NCBI RefSeq assembly: GCF_004114955.1
Contig: NZ_CP030053.1
Coordinates: 3,162,001-3,226,000, forward strand
Length of the DNA stretch: 64,000 bases
Direction: 5' to 3'
Source: Bradyrhizobium guangzhouense
GTDB taxonomy: Bacteria > Pseudomonadota > Alphaproteobacteria > Rhizobiales > Xanthobacteraceae
Part shown: piece by piece, positions 33,376-42,621 of the stretch
How positions within the stretch are numbered: position 1 is the stretch's first letter
Layout: every line of letters starts with the position of its first letter
Position numbers and translations under genes: made by a program
The notes under the pieces: model-generated
The model's input: only the letters and a program-made list of their open reading frames with translations
Databases searched by the model: none
What the model was told of the DNA's origin: nothing

Positions 33376-34701
33376 TTACGCCTCGAAGAAGCGGTTTTTC
33401 GGCCGCGGCAGGCCCAGATTCTCCCTCAAAGTGGGCCCTTCATACTCTTTGCGGAAAATCCCGCGCTTCTGCAGCTCCGGGACGACCTTGTCGACGAAAT
33501 CGTCGAGGCCGGCGGGGAGGAACGGGAACATGATGTTGAATCCGTCCGAGCCGCGGCCGACCAGCCATTCCTCCATCTGGTCGGCGATGGTTTTGGCGGT
33601 GCCGACGAAGGACAGCCCGCCATAGCCACCGACGCGCTGGGCGAGCTGGCGCACGGTGAGCTTGTCGCGCCTGGCGAGGTCGACCATGCGCTGGCGGCCG
33701 CTCTTGCTGGCGTTGGTCTCGGGGATATCAGGCAACTGTCCGTCCGGATCGAAGCCGGAGGCATCGGTGCCGAGGACGACGGAGAGCGAAGCGATGGCGC
33801 TGTCATAGTGCACCCGGCTGTCGAGCAAAGCGCGCTTCTCCCTGGCCTCATCGACGCTGTCGCCGACCACGACGAAGGCGCCGGGGAGGATCTTGAGGTG
33901 TTCGGGGTCGCGGCCGATCTTCTCCATGCGGCCCTTGATGTCGGCATAGAGCTTCTGCCCGTCGGCGAGGCTGCCGCCGCCGGTGAAGACGGCTTCCGCG
34001 GTCTCGGCCGCGAGCTGCTTGCCGTCCTCGGAGGCGCCGGCCTGCACGATCACAGGCCAGCCCTGCACGGGGCGGGCGATGTTGAGGGGGCCGCGCACCT
34101 TCAGGTATTTGCCCTGGTGGTCGAGCACATGCATCTTCGCGGGATCGAAGAACAGGCCACTCTCGACGTCGCGCACGAAGGCATCATCGGCGAAGGAATC
34201 CCACAGGCCCGTGACGACGTCGTAGAACTCGCGGGCGCGCTTGTAGCGCTCAGCGTGCTCCATGTGATCGTCGAGGCCGAAATTCAGCGCCGCGTCCGGG
34301 TTCGAGGTGGTGACGATGTTCCAGCCCGCGCGTCCCCCGCTGAGATGGTCGAGCGAGGCGAAGCGTCGCGCGACGTGATAGGGCTCGTCGAACGTGGTCG
34401 AGCCCGTCGCGATCAGGCCGATGCGCTCGGTGACGGCTGATAACGCCGACAGCAGCGTGAACGGCTCGAACGAGGTCACGGTGTGGCTGCGCTTGAGCGC
34501 GTTGACCGGCATGTTCAAGACGGCGAGGTGATCGGCCATGAAGAAGGCGTCGAACTTGCCGGCCTCGAGCTTCTGGATCAGCTGCTTGATATGGCCAAAA
34601 TTGAAATTGGCGTCGGGCCAGGCCCCGGGATAGCGCCAGGCGCCGGTGTGGATGCTGATCGGGCGCATGAACGCGCCAAGCTTGAGTTGCCGTTGTGCCA
34701 T
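33376..34701 (-). CDS. LLM class flavin-dependent monooxygenase (NtaA/SnaA/DszA family)
   Basis: Luciferase-like TIM-barrel monooxygenase of 441 residues using reduced FMN supplied by a separate reductase. Landmarks are FDAFFMADHLAVL, the substrate-side SGGRAGWNIVTTSNPDAALNFG, GWPVIVQAGASEDGKQLAAE and GTAKTIADQMEEWLVGRGSDGFN. The family acts on nitrilotriacetate, EDTA, dibenzothiophene sulfone or alkanesulfonates; the substrate here is open. The ATG at 34701 (MAQRQLKLGAFM) has AGGG upstream and the usual family opening; frames beginning at 34740 or 34806 add unrelated residues. No flavin reductase is adjacent. Confidence 0.9.
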   Translation of the reverse strand: MAQRQLKLGAFMRPISIHTGAWRYPGAWPDANFNFGHIKQLIQKLEAGKFDAFFMADHLAVLNMPVNALKRSHTVTSFEPFTLLSALSAVTERIGLIATGSTTFDEPYHVARRFASLDHLSGGRAGWNIVTTSNPDAALNFGLDDHMEHAERYKRAREFYDVVTGLWDSFADDAFVRDVESGLFFDPAKMHVLDHQGKYLKVRGPLNIARPVQGWPVIVQAGASEDGKQLAAETAEAVFTGGGSLADGQKLYADIKGRMEKIGRDPEHLKILPGAFVVVGDSVDEAREKRALLDSRVHYDSAIASLSVVLGTDASGFDPDGQLPDIPETNASKSGRQRMVDLARRDKLTVRQLAQRVGGYGGLSFVGTAKTIADQMEEWLVGRGSDGFNIMFPFLPAGLDDFVDKVVPELQKRGIFRKEYEGPTLRENLGLPRPKNRFFEA

Positions 34702-34817
34702 CGCGCCCTGGTCCGTTCTTGATGTCGTTGGCAGAGACATAGGCAGCCTGCGGAACTCCGCCATCGGGATGGCTGAGAAGAATTTATTGTTTTTCGGTGT
34801 TCGCACAGCACTTTTCT

Positions 34818-34917
34818 GTCATTCCGGGGCGCGCCCTCTTGGCGCGAGCCCGGAATCCATACTCATGATCGTGGTTATGGATTCCGGGCTCGCCGCTTTG
34901 CGGCGCCCCGGAATGAC
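34818..34917. repeat. Intergenic palindromic element, family A (copy 2)
   Basis: Outer 15-bp arms are perfect inverted repeats (34818-34832 and 34903-34917, GTCATTCCGGGGCGC). Inner arms around CCCGGAATCCAT and ATGGATTCCGGG pair as well, so the whole element can fold. It lies between divergent genes. Confidence 0.92.
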
Positions 34918-34986
34918 GAGAGGGGACTGCCATCGAACCATCCCGTCGCTCGCGCGACCAAGCCAAGACCCCGAGAGGAGACTTCA

Positions 34987-35529
34987 ATGGCGAGCGCAAT
35001 GACCATAGACGGTGGCATCGTCCGGATCGACCGGCCGATGCCCTGGTTCGGCCGGCTGTTGTCGCTGCCGCTGCTCGCGGCGAGCTTCTACCTGCTCTGG
35101 AACGTCGCGCTTGGCCTGCGCCAGGATTTCTCCGGCTTCGGCCGGATCGCCGACGATCTGGTGCCGGTGCTGGTGTTTTCGGGTCTTGGACTGCTCATCG
35201 GCATCCCCGGCCTGATCCTGCTGACCTTCCGCACCTTCGTCGTGCTCAACGAGGCGCTGCGCCAGATCGTGATCACCAGGCAGTTCGGGCCGCTGACCTT
35301 TCGCAAGTCCCGCGATCTCGCCGATTATCACTTCATCAGCATCACCGACGACTATGATCCCGCGCTGACGACCTACGCCGTCAATCTGTGCGGCAGCAAG
35401 GGCACGGAAGCGATTTCGCTGATGAGCTTCACCAAACGCGGGGACGCCGACCAGCTAGCCCGGGAGCTCGGCCGTGCACTGAATTTGCCGGCGCGCGACT
35501 ATGTCGGCACCGAGCCCGACGCGGATTAG
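34987..35529 (+). CDS. Hypothetical two-span membrane protein
   Basis: A 180-residue protein with a strong ribosome site (GAGGAG at about 34974) before the ATG. Two hydrophobic segments (LLSLPLLAASFYLLWNVALGL and LVPVLVFSGLGLLIGIPGLILLTF) flank a short loop; the C-terminal half is soluble (RQIVITRQFGPLTFRKSRDLADYHFISI). No family is recognised. It is flanked on both sides by family A palindromes. Confidence 0.72.
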   Translation: MASAMTIDGGIVRIDRPMPWFGRLLSLPLLAASFYLLWNVALGLRQDFSGFGRIADDLVPVLVFSGLGLLIGIPGLILLTFRTFVVLNEALRQIVITRQFGPLTFRKSRDLADYHFISITDDYDPALTTYAVNLCGSKGTEAISLMSFTKRGDADQLARELGRALNLPARDYVGTEPDAD

Positions 35530-35537
35530 CTCGGCCC

Positions 35538-35641
35538 GTCATTCCGGGGCGCGCCCCTTAGCGCGAGCCCGGAATCCATCGGGCCGCGGAGGTGGTCGTT
35601 GAATGGATTGCGGGTTCGCGCTGCGCGCGCCCCGGAATGAC
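35538..35641. repeat. Intergenic palindromic element, family A (copy 3)
   Basis: Outer arms GTCATTCCGGGGCGCGC at 35538-35554 and its complement at 35625-35641 are perfect over 17 bp. It begins 8 bases after the stop of the membrane protein gene and ends 3 bases before the NUDIX stop. Confidence 0.93.
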
Positions 35642-35644
35642 AGG

Positions 35645-36394
35645 TCAGCTCAAAATATCTTTCTGCATCTTGCCGCCATAGAAATGGAAGAACGGCACCG
35701 GCGCGTCGTGACGCAGGGGACCGGTGGCAAGGCGCGTGTCGAGCTCGTTCAGCACATTCCGCGTCATGGGATGCAGATCCGCGAGCGGCTTTGAACCGAG
35801 CTCGACCCAGACCAGCTCGACCAGCTCCGCGTCGGCATGGATCACGCCCTCGATGCGATGGGTGATCGCGGAGGCATCGGCCGTGAAGAAGCGCGTGTCG
35901 AACCTTTTGACGCGGCCGGGCGGGGTGATTGCGCGCGCGATCAGGAACAGGCTGGAGGGATCGGGCAGGAGGCCCGCATCCGCGAACGGCTTCCAGGGGC
36001 CTTCGAGTTTCGCTTTACCTTCGCTCTTGCGCCCCAAGCAGAGGCCTGTCTCCTCGCAGGCTTCGCGGATCGCGGCGATCGCGAGCGATTTGGCGCGCGA
36101 GGCCGGCGTCTTCGGGCTGCCCTTGGCGAGATTGGCTTCAAGCTCGGCGGTGATGGGGGCAGCACACGGCACGCGGTGATCGTCCTTGTCGACGCGGCCG
36201 CCGGGGAAGACGAATTTGCCGGGCATGAACACGACCTTGTCGTGACGCTTGCCGACCAGCACTTTTGGAATGCCGACGCTGCGATCTACCAGGATCAGGG
36301 TCGCCGCATCCCGTGGGCGGAAATAGGGATGGTGGTCGGCTTCCTTTTCCTCGTGGACTTTGGCCTTCTCGGCCGTCTGCGCCGTGTCGCTCAT
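35645..36394 (-). CDS. NUDIX hydrolase
   Basis: Pyrophosphohydrolase-like protein of 249 residues. The Nudix box is split by an insertion: GGRV (about residue 66) and the helix REACEETGL (about 108-117) are separated by some 40 residues instead of the usual 7, as in NUDT7/NUDT19-like CoA diphosphatase relatives. The catalytic Glu pair (EACEE) is intact. It is the last gene of a minus-strand unit with topA, rnr and DUF983, 32 bases after DUF983. Confidence 0.85.
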   Translation of the reverse strand: MSDTAQTAEKAKVHEEKEADHHPYFRPRDAATLILVDRSVGIPKVLVGKRHDKVVFMPGKFVFPGGRVDKDDHRVPCAAPITAELEANLAKGSPKTPASRAKSLAIAAIREACEETGLCLGRKSEGKAKLEGPWKPFADAGLLPDPSSLFLIARAITPPGRVKRFDTRFFTADASAITHRIEGVIHADAELVELVWVELGSKPLADLHPMTRNVLNELDTRLATGPLRHDAPVPFFHFYGGKMQKDILS

Positions 36395-36426
36395 ATCCTC
36401 ACCCGGACTGTTCTTGCTTATTGTGC

Positions 36427-36867
36427 TTACACAGGCGGAATACCATCCGGCGGGTTCTCGTCAAACCCGTGCATGCGCAGAGCCCATTGCAAGCCGACCA
36501 CAGCTCCCTTCACCGGCTGCAGCAGTCCGAGCGAGGCGAAGAAGGTGAAGGGCAGATAGGCCACGAAGGTGAGCCAGACCGGCGTCGTGTAATTGGTCTC
36601 GATCCACAAAATGCTCGGCACCGTGACATGGCCGACGATGACGATGACGAGATAGGCGGGCAGATCGTCGGCGCGGTGCGGCGTGAAGTCGAGGCCGCAC
36701 GACGAGCAGGCGTCCGCGGTCTTCAGGAAGGCGCGGAACAGCTTCCCCTGGCCGCAGCGTGGGCAGCGGCCGCGAAAGCCGCGCTTCATCGCCGCCCAGA
36801 GGTCGCGCTTCTCGACGAGGCCGGTCTCGCGCGTCCAGATTTTCGGCGCCGTGCTCATGGTCACCAT
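36427..36867 (-). CDS. DUF983 family membrane protein with zinc-ribbon cysteines
   Basis: A 146-residue inner-membrane protein. A cytosolic CPRCGQGKLF...CSSCG motif precedes two hydrophobic spans (LPAYLVIVIVGHVTVPSILWI and LTFVAYLPFTFFASLGLL). The start at 36867 overlaps the rnr stop by 7 bases and has AGAAGG upstream; an ATG three codons later (36858) is also possible. The rnr-DUF983 link is conserved in Rhizobiales, but no function is known. Confidence 0.85.
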   Translation of the reverse strand: MVTMSTAPKIWTRETGLVEKRDLWAAMKRGFRGRCPRCGQGKLFRAFLKTADACSSCGLDFTPHRADDLPAYLVIVIVGHVTVPSILWIETNYTTPVWLTFVAYLPFTFFASLGLLQPVKGAVVGLQWALRMHGFDENPPDGIPPV

Positions 36868-39215
36868 GCCCCGCCCTTCTTGCCTTTGCTCTTGCCCTTG
36901 TTCTTTCCCTTGCCCTTCGCTTTGCCTGATTTTGGCTTCGACGACTTGCGTTTTTTATCCGGGCTGCGGCCGGGATGGGCCTTGAACGAGGGGCGGCGCT
37001 GCGGATTGGGGCGCCTGCGATCGCGCGGGCTGGTCTCGCTCGCGGATGACAGCAGCTCGAAGCGCAGCGCGCCTGCGACGGGGGCAGCTTCGATCAGGCG
37101 GACGTCGACGATATCTCCGAGCTGGTACATGGTGCCGCTGCGCGTGCCGATCAGCGCGTGACGGCTCTCGTCATAGTTGAAATATTCCGCGCCGAGGGAT
37201 CGGATCGGGATCAATCCGTCCGCACCGGTGTCGCTCAGCTTGACGAACAGGCCGGCGCGGGTGACGCCGGAGACACGGCCCTGGAAGGTCGCGCCGATGC
37301 GGTCGGCGAGGTGATGGGCGATGAGACGATCGACGGTCTCGCGCTCCGCCTTCATCGCACGCCGCTCGGTCAGCGAAATATGCGCGGCGACCTCGCTTAA
37401 GGTTTCCGGCGTCTCGCTGTCGGGCAGGGCGCCTTCGCCCAGGCCCAGCGCACGGACCAGCGCGCGGTGCACGACGAGGTCGGCATAGCGGCGGATCGGC
37501 GAGGTGAAATGCGCGTAGCGGCGCAAATTCAGGCCGAAGTGCCCATAGTTTTCCGACGAATATTCCGCCTGCGCCTGGGCGCGCAGCACCACCTCGCTCA
37601 CCAGCGGGTAATAGTCATGGCCTTCGAGCTGGGCCAGCACGCGGTTGAACAGCGTCGGGCGCAACGCGCCTGATTTGGTGAAGGGAACGTCGAGTGTCTC
37701 CAGGAATTCCGAGAGCGCATGCACCTTCTCCAGCGTCGGCTCGTCATGCACGCGGTAGATCAGCGGGAGCGATTTCTTCTCCAGCATTTCCGCCGCCGCG
37801 ACATTGGCGAGGATCATGAACTCCTCGATCAGCTTGTGCGCATCGAGGCGCTCAGGCACGACGACGCGGTCGACCGTGCCGTCGCTCTTCAAGAGGATCT
37901 TGCGCTCGGGCAGATCGAGATTGAGCGGATCGCGCTCGTCGCGCGCGCGCTTGACGCAGGCGTAGGCGGCATAGAGCGGCCTGAGGGTCGGATCGAGCAG
38001 GGGGCCGGTGGTGTCGTCAGGCCGTCCGTCGATCGCGGCTTGCGCTTGCGCGTAGCTCAGCTTTGCGGCCGAGCGCATCAGGATGCGATGAAAGCTGTGC
38101 GACTTCTTGCGGCCATCGGGGGCAATGATCATCCGCACCGCCAGCGCGCCGCGCGGCTCCCCCGGCACCAGCGAGCAGAGATTGTTGGAGATGCGCTCGG
38201 GCAGCATCGGCACGACGCGGTCGGGAAAATAGACCGAGTTGCCGCGGTCGAGCGCGTCTCGATCCAGCGCGGTGCCCGGCCGCACGTAGAAGCTCACATC
38301 GGCAATGGCGACGTCGACGATGAAGCCGCCCTTGTTGTTCGGATCGGGATCTGCCTGCGCATGCACCGCGTCGTCATGATCCTTGGCGTCGGGCGGATCG
38401 ATGGTGACGAGCGGGACGTCGCGCCAGTCTTCGCGTCCCTTCAGGTTCGCAGGTTCGGCGGCTTCAGCCTCGCGCTCCGCGGCGGAGGAGAAGTTTAGCG
38501 GGATGTCGTGGGCGTAGATCGCGATCAGGCTGATCGCCTTCTCCGACTTGACCGAGCCCAGCTTCTCTTTCACGCGGCCTGAGGCGAGCCCAAAGCTGCG
38601 GGTGCGAACGATGTCGACACTGACGAGGTCGCCATCCTGCGCGCCGCGCGTGTCGGCGGCCGCGATGTTCAGCTCGCGATCGGCGGACTTCTTGTCGACA
38701 GGGACCAGCCGTCCGCCGCCTTCGGGGAGCGCGCGGAAGACGCCGAGGATGCGGCTCTTGGCCTTGTCGAAGACCTTGATGATGCGGCCGCGATAGGCCG
38801 GGCCTTCGTCTTCGCCGGTGGGCTCGATGCGCAGCAGCGCGCGGTCGCCGACGCCTGCGGCGGTGCCGGGCTTGGGCCGGCGCGGCATCTCGATGAGGAT
38901 TTTTGGCGGTTCGCCGCTCTCGACCTCGTCCCATTCGCTGGGGGAGGCGATCAACTCGCCGTCAGCGTCGCGACCCGTGATGTCGGCGACCAGCGTCGGC
39001 GGAAGGGCATCCGGCTCGGACACCGTGTGGCGTTTTTTCTTGATGGTGCCGTCGTCGGCAAGCTCGCGCAAAATGCGCTTGAGCTCGATGCGATCGGCGT
39101 TCTTCAGGCCGAACTCGCGCGCGATGTCGCGGGTTCCGACCTTTCCGGGATGTGCCTTGATGAAGGCGACGATGGCTTGCCTGTCGGGAAAGCCATGGTC
39201 ATTCTTGCGTTTCAC
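36861..39215 (-). CDS. rnr: Ribonuclease R
   Basis: Processive 3'-5' exoribonuclease that degrades structured RNA. In 784 residues: N-terminal winged-helix/cold-shock region (about 1-250), the RNB catalytic core with the Mg-binding cluster TIDPPDAKDHDD at 271-282, a C-terminal S1 domain (ATFQGRVSGVTRAGLFVKL, about 650-735) and a Lys-rich tail (about 745-784). It follows topA after only 7 bases, so the two are very likely co-transcribed. Confidence 0.96.
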   Translation of the reverse strand: MKRKNDHGFPDRQAIVAFIKAHPGKVGTRDIAREFGLKNADRIELKRILRELADDGTIKKKRHTVSEPDALPPTLVADITGRDADGELIASPSEWDEVESGEPPKILIEMPRRPKPGTAAGVGDRALLRIEPTGEDEGPAYRGRIIKVFDKAKSRILGVFRALPEGGGRLVPVDKKSADRELNIAAADTRGAQDGDLVSVDIVRTRSFGLASGRVKEKLGSVKSEKAISLIAIYAHDIPLNFSSAAEREAEAAEPANLKGREDWRDVPLVTIDPPDAKDHDDAVHAQADPDPNNKGGFIVDVAIADVSFYVRPGTALDRDALDRGNSVYFPDRVVPMLPERISNNLCSLVPGEPRGALAVRMIIAPDGRKKSHSFHRILMRSAAKLSYAQAQAAIDGRPDDTTGPLLDPTLRPLYAAYACVKRARDERDPLNLDLPERKILLKSDGTVDRVVVPERLDAHKLIEEFMILANVAAAEMLEKKSLPLIYRVHDEPTLEKVHALSEFLETLDVPFTKSGALRPTLFNRVLAQLEGHDYYPLVSEVVLRAQAQAEYSSENYGHFGLNLRRYAHFTSPIRRYADLVVHRALVRALGLGEGALPDSETPETLSEVAAHISLTERRAMKAERETVDRLIAHHLADRIGATFQGRVSGVTRAGLFVKLSDTGADGLIPIRSLGAEYFNYDESRHALIGTRSGTMYQLGDIVDVRLIEAAPVAGALRFELLSSASETSPRDRRRPNPQRRPSFKAHPGRSPDKKRKSSKPKSGKAKGKGKNKGKSKGKKGGAW

Positions 39216-39222
39216 TTAACCT

Positions 39223-41985
39223 CTAATTGGTGCCGGCACTCTTCTTGGCCGGAGCTTTGGCGGCGGATGCCTTTGTCGGCGACGTCTTGACTGCTGAAGT
39301 CTTGGCCGTCGACGCCACGCCTGCGCGCGCCTTGCTGGTGGATTCAGTTTTCGGTTTGGCCGCTTTCTTCGCGGCCGGTTTCTTCTTCGGCGCGGCGTCG
39401 TCGCCCTCTGCGGCCTTTTTGGCCTTGGCTGGCTTCGCTGCCTTCTTCGCCGTCTTGGTGCCCGACTTGGCCTTGCCACCGCCCTTGGCGGCGCGCTCGT
39501 CGATCAGTGCGATCGCCTGTGCCAGCGTCACCGTGTCCTTTTCGAACTCGGCCGGAATGGTCGCGTTGACGCCGCCTGCGGTGACATAGGCACCGTAGCG
39601 GCCGCTCTTCACCGTGACGGTGCCGAGCGAGGGGTGATCGCCCAGCGCCTTGCCGGGATCGGCCCCAAAGCGGCGGCTTGGGCCCTTCGCAACCTTCTCG
39701 GCGATCAGCGTGACGGCGCGATTGAGACCGATGTCGAAGACCTCGTCGCCGGCTTCCAGGCTGGCATAGGTCTTCTCATGCTTCACGAACGGCCCGAAGC
39801 GGCCGAGGCCCGCCGTGATCGGCTGGCCGGTCTCGGGATGCTTGCCGATCTCGCGCGGCAGCGACAACAGCTTGAGCGCGAGCTCGAGCTCGACATCGCC
39901 GGGCGAGGTCCCCTTCGGGATGCCTGCGCGCTTCGGCTTCTCGCCTTCCTCGTAATCCTTCTGCTCGCCGAGCTGGATGTAGGGGCCGAAGCGGCCGGCC
40001 TTGACCCAGACATCGCGACCGGTCTCCGGATCCTGGCCGAGCGAACGGTCGGCGGTGGTCTCACCGTCGGCGGCGAGCTGACGGGTGTAGCGGCATTCCG
40101 GATAGTTAGAGCAGCCGACGAAGGCGCCGAACTTGCCGGCCTTGAGATTGAGCCGGCCGTTGCCGCAACTCGGACACTGCCTGATGTCGCCGCCATCCGC
40201 GCGCGGCGGATAGATGTGCTGGCCCAGCATGTCATCGAGCACGTCGAGCACCTGGGCGACGCGCAGATCCTTGATCTCGTCGACGGCGCCGATGAAGCCG
40301 GTCCAAAAGTCCTTCAGAACCTGCTGCCAGGAGATCTCGTTGTTGGAGATGCGGTCGAGCTGCTCCTCCAGATTGGCCGTGAAATCGTACTCGACGTAGC
40401 GGTTGAAGAAGCTCTCGAGGAACGCGACCACGACGCGGCCCTTGTCCTCGCCATGCAGGCGCTTCTTCTCCAGCTTGACGTAGCCGCGGTCCTTCAGCAC
40501 CTGGAGGATCGAGGCATAGGTCGAGGGCCGGCCGATGCCGAGCTCTTCCATGCGCTTGACCAGCGAGGCCTCGGAGAAGCGCGGCGGCGGTTCGGTGAAA
40601 TGCTGGGTGACCGACAGCGACTGCCGCTTCATCGCCTCGCCCTGGCTCATCGCGGGCAGGCGGCGGGAGTCTTCGTCCTCTTCGTCGTCGCGGCCCTCCT
40701 GGTAAAGCGCGAGGAAACCGTCGAACTTGACGACCTGGCCGGTGGCGCGCAGCTCCAGCGTTCGTGCACCGGCCTTTGCCGTGATGTCGACGGTAGTGCG
40801 CTCGAGCTCGGCCGATTCCATCTGGCTGGCGATGGTGCGCTTCCAGATCAGCTCATAGAGCCGCGCCTGATCGGCATCGAGCCGGCGGCTCATGCTGTCG
40901 GGACGGCGGGAGAGGTCGGTCGGGCGGATCGCTTCGTGCGCTTCCTGGGCGTTCTTGGCCTTGGCCTGGTACTGGCGCGGGGCATCAGGCACATAGGCGT
41001 TGCCGTAATCCTCGCCGATCACCTTGCGCGCCTGTGTGACCGCGGAGGGATCGATCTGCACGCCGTCGGTCCGCATATAGGTAATGAGTCCGGTGGTCTC
41101 GCCGCCGATGTCGATGCCTTCATAAAGACGCTGGGCGATGCGCATGGTGTGCGCCGGCGCAAAGCCGTATTTGCGGCTGGCTTCCTGCTGCAAGGTCGAG
41201 GTGGTGAACGGCGCCTGCGGATTGCGGCGCGCCGGCTTGGCGTCGACCGCGGTCACCGCGTAGGTGGCGAGCTCCAGCGCCTTCTTGAAGTCCTCGGCTT
41301 CTGCGCCGGTGCCGATGTCGAGGCGCTGGATTTTCTTGCCGTCGGCGCCGACGAGGCGCGCCTCGAAGGCATCGCCGCGCGGCGTCAACAGCGTCGCGAT
41401 CAGCGACCAATATTCACGCGGCACGAACTTCTCGATCTCCAGCTCGCGGTCGCAGACGAGGCGCAGCGCCACCGACTGCACGCGGCCGGCCGAGCGGGCG
41501 CCCGGCAGCTTGCGCCACAGCACGGGGGAGAGCGTGAAGCCGACCAGATAGTCCAGCGCGCGGCGGGCCATATAGGCGTCGACCAGCGCGCCGTCGATCT
41601 GGCGCGGGTTCTTCATCGCGTCGGTGACGGCCTGCTTGGTGATGGCGTTGAACACCACGCGCTCGATCTTCTGATCCTTCAGCGCGCGCTTCTCTTTCAT
41701 CACCTCGAGCACGTGCCAGGAGATGGCTTCGCCCTCGCGATCAGGGTCGGTCGCCAGAATCAGGCGGTCGGCGCCCTTCAGGGACTTGGCGATATCGTTG
41801 AGCCGGCCGGCCGCCTTGGGGTCGACCTCCCAGATCATCTTGAAATTGGCGTCGGGATCGACGGAGCCGTTCTTCGCCGGGAGGTCGCGGACATGGCCGA
41901 ATGAGGCCAGAACCTCATAGGACGAGCCCAAATACTTGTTGATCGTCTTGGCTTTCGCCGGCGACTCCACAATGACGATATTCAT
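39223..41985 (-). CDS. topA: DNA topoisomerase I
   Basis: Type IA topoisomerase that relaxes negative supercoils. The TOPRIM domain (IVESPAKAKTI with E7, then DPDREGE with D80, D82, E84), the active-site tyrosine Y303 (ITYMRTDG) and a C-terminal zinc ribbon (CPSCGNGRLNLKAGKFGAFVGCSNYPEC) are all present. The 920-residue length and the Lys/Ala-rich tail (about 840-920) are usual for Bradyrhizobium TopA. It heads the topA-rnr-DUF983-NUDIX unit. A long plus-strand frame opposite it is a shadow. Confidence 0.97.
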   Translation of the reverse strand: MNIVIVESPAKAKTINKYLGSSYEVLASFGHVRDLPAKNGSVDPDANFKMIWEVDPKAAGRLNDIAKSLKGADRLILATDPDREGEAISWHVLEVMKEKRALKDQKIERVVFNAITKQAVTDAMKNPRQIDGALVDAYMARRALDYLVGFTLSPVLWRKLPGARSAGRVQSVALRLVCDRELEIEKFVPREYWSLIATLLTPRGDAFEARLVGADGKKIQRLDIGTGAEAEDFKKALELATYAVTAVDAKPARRNPQAPFTTSTLQQEASRKYGFAPAHTMRIAQRLYEGIDIGGETTGLITYMRTDGVQIDPSAVTQARKVIGEDYGNAYVPDAPRQYQAKAKNAQEAHEAIRPTDLSRRPDSMSRRLDADQARLYELIWKRTIASQMESAELERTTVDITAKAGARTLELRATGQVVKFDGFLALYQEGRDDEEDEDSRRLPAMSQGEAMKRQSLSVTQHFTEPPPRFSEASLVKRMEELGIGRPSTYASILQVLKDRGYVKLEKKRLHGEDKGRVVVAFLESFFNRYVEYDFTANLEEQLDRISNNEISWQQVLKDFWTGFIGAVDEIKDLRVAQVLDVLDDMLGQHIYPPRADGGDIRQCPSCGNGRLNLKAGKFGAFVGCSNYPECRYTRQLAADGETTADRSLGQDPETGRDVWVKAGRFGPYIQLGEQKDYEEGEKPKRAGIPKGTSPGDVELELALKLLSLPREIGKHPETGQPITAGLGRFGPFVKHEKTYASLEAGDEVFDIGLNRAVTLIAEKVAKGPSRRFGADPGKALGDHPSLGTVTVKSGRYGAYVTAGGVNATIPAEFEKDTVTLAQAIALIDERAAKGGGKAKSGTKTAKKAAKPAKAKKAAEGDDAAPKKKPAAKKAAKPKTESTSKARAGVASTAKTSAVKTSPTKASAAKAPAKKSAGTN

Positions 41986-42211
41986 GTAGTTCCAGTAACT
42001 TACGGGGAAATATTGGGCCGATTTCCTCTAGATTCGGGTCGGCCGTTTCGTCCCGAACATGGGTGGTGAGGCCCCCGCTGTCAAATCGAAGGGTGTTGAA
42101 AGCCCTCGAATTGGGAAAAGTTTCATATCGAGAAAGTTGCAAATTACCACCTTGGAGTTGCGGTTGCTATCGGCGTAATGTCCCCGCGGGGCATGGATTC
42201 GGGTGGGGCTG

Positions 42212-42451
42212 GTGGCAAAACCAGGACGGAAGCGGGCACGCGCCGCGTCGGGCGCACAAGCACGTTCGCGCAGCGAGGAACCGGGCGAGGGCGGCGCTGA
42301 CGAGGCGGCTGCCTTCATCGCCGAGCAGGTGGCCAGCTTGCGCAAGCTCGCCGAGCGCCACAAGCTGGACGTGCTGCATTATCTCCTGGGCATGACCAAG
42401 CTCGAGGCCGACGAGCACTTGCGGCTGCGGAGCAAGCGCAAGCTGTCGTAA
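42212..42451 (+). CDS. Small conserved hypothetical protein
   Basis: A 79-residue protein from a GTG at 42212 (VAKPGRKRAR), or 82 residues from a GTG three codons earlier. A basic N-terminus leads to a helical, coiled-coil-like C-terminus (EAAAFIAEQVASLRKLAERHKLDVLHYLLGMTKLEADEHL). It is divergent from topA across about 226 bases. Its function is unknown; the regular helix suggests a real protein. Confidence 0.62.
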   Translation: MAKPGRKRARAASGAQARSRSEEPGEGGADEAAAFIAEQVASLRKLAERHKLDVLHYLLGMTKLEADEHLRLRSKRKLS

Positions 42452-42475
42452 GGGGGCTGTCGCTCCGCAACGGCC

Positions 42476-42574
42476 GTCATTCCCCGCGAAGGCGGGGAAT
42501 CCAGTACGCCGCGGCGCATCGAGGCATCAGGACCGCTTCTGGAATACTGGATCGCCCGCTTTCGCTGGCAATGA
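42476..42574. repeat. Intergenic palindromic element, family B (copy 2)
   Basis: Its first 40 bases are identical to the copy at 28836; the right half differs at a few positions (CGCCCGCTTTCGCTGGCAATGACA). It lies between the small plus gene and the HxlR gene. Confidence 0.88.
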
Positions 42575-42621
42575 CATCGAGTGCTTGGTTACCGCTTTGC
42601 CATAGAGCGGCTGGCGCAACG

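Noticed and set aside
39634..41904. 756-codon frame antisense to topA
   Set aside because: Shadow of the topoisomerase; no recognisable motif.
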